Below are positions 4,885 to 5,053 of a stretch of DNA of 5,053 bases, piece after piece. The notes under the pieces are model-generated. The model searched no databases and was not told where the DNA came from. It saw only the letters and a list, made by a program, of their open reading frames with translations. Origin of the DNA: Desulfobia sp. Its GTDB lineage: Bacteria > Desulfobacterota > Desulfobulbia > Desulfobulbales > SURF-16. A program made the translations under genes and the position numbers. The stretch is taken from assembly GCA_030608985.1 (NCBI GenBank), contig JAUWDC010000132.1, forward strand, positions 1-5,053, read 5' to 3'. Each line of letters starts with the position of its first letter. The stretch's first letter is position 1.

Positions 4885-5053
4885 ATGGACTATTTCTTGA
4901 CTGAAGAACAGCAGATGATTGTTGATCTTTGTAGTCAGATAACTGATGAATTGATTATTCCTCAACGAGCAGCACTTGATGAATCTGAAGAGTATCCCAC
5001 TGACATACTGAATGCTATTGCCCAGGCTGATCTTTTTGGCATGTATGTTCCTG
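4885..5053 (+). CDS. Acyl-CoA dehydrogenase, N-terminal end (3' partial)
   Basis: The first 56 codons are visible. They begin MDYFLTEEQQMIVDLCSQ and continue through PQRAALDESEEYPTDI to ADLFGMYVP. This matches the start of the acyl-CoA dehydrogenase N-terminal helical domain (LTEEQ, a helix, then a Pro-x-R/A segment and LFGMYVP where family members have L-G-VPE). Such FAD enzymes oxidise acyl-CoA to trans-2-enoyl-CoA, passing electrons to electron-transfer flavoprotein. The catalytic base and flavin-contact residues are beyond the window, so substrate length or a specialised type (short-chain, glutaryl or benzylsuccinyl) cannot be assigned. The ATG is well supported by AGGAG (4875-4879) five bases upstream. 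Confidence 0.85.
   Translation, partial: MDYFLTEEQQMIVDLCSQITDELIIPQRAALDESEEYPTDILNAIAQADLFGMYVP

Noticed and set aside
1..5053. CRISPR array, transposase, tRNA or rRNA
   Set aside because: No regularly spaced repeats, no transposase-like protein and no cloverleaf or rRNA sequence were recognised on either strand.

Overview
The window looks like a chromosomal segment from a Gram-negative bacterium with moderately AT-rich DNA. I infer a Desulfobacterota (former Deltaproteobacteria) lineage, possibly sulfate-reducer related. The grounds are the joined mlaC-mlaA pair, the rpmF-plsX-fabH cluster followed by an acyl-CoA dehydrogenase, and the general look of the proteins. This is a judgement from memory of such genomes, not a search result. 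An outer membrane is certain from MlaA. All recognisable genes are on the + strand.

Layout. Positions 1-1259 hold the end of an Mla (maintenance of outer-membrane lipid asymmetry) operon: the C-terminal part of mlaC, overlapping mlaA by 20 bases. A 167-base spacer follows, with a weak terminator-like hairpin, a small hairpin and an 11-base direct repeat that straddles the next start codon. Positions 1427-1882 encode a stand-alone cyclic-nucleotide-binding domain protein of 151 residues with no DNA-binding domain. A 404-base gene-free stretch (1883-2286) then carries a long imperfect inverted repeat built on CACGAA units, a good sigma-70 promoter (TTGACA-N16-TATATT) and a leader with two mutually exclusive hairpins. 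This leads into rpmF (ribosomal protein L32, zinc-ribbon form). A 297-base spacer after rpmF is full of secondary structure, including a 102-base palindrome with 15-base perfect arms. It is followed by plsX (GTG start), fabH and the first 56 codons of an acyl-CoA dehydrogenase that runs off the right edge.

How the genes fit together. Most of the window concerns membrane lipid: MlaC and MlaA move phospholipid between outer and inner membrane, PlsX makes acyl-phosphate for phospholipid synthesis, and FabH starts fatty-acid chains. rpmF-plsX-fabH is a widely conserved grouping that couples a ribosomal protein to lipid synthesis. Here it is not followed directly by fabD, fabG or acpP but by a degradative-type acyl-CoA dehydrogenase.

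The coding genes are conventional families. The least explained material is non-coding: the 102-base palindrome between rpmF and plsX, the switch-like leader of rpmF, and the CACGAA inverted repeat. I do not see a CRISPR array, transposase, tRNA, rRNA or phage gene. I cannot claim a new defence or mobile system here.
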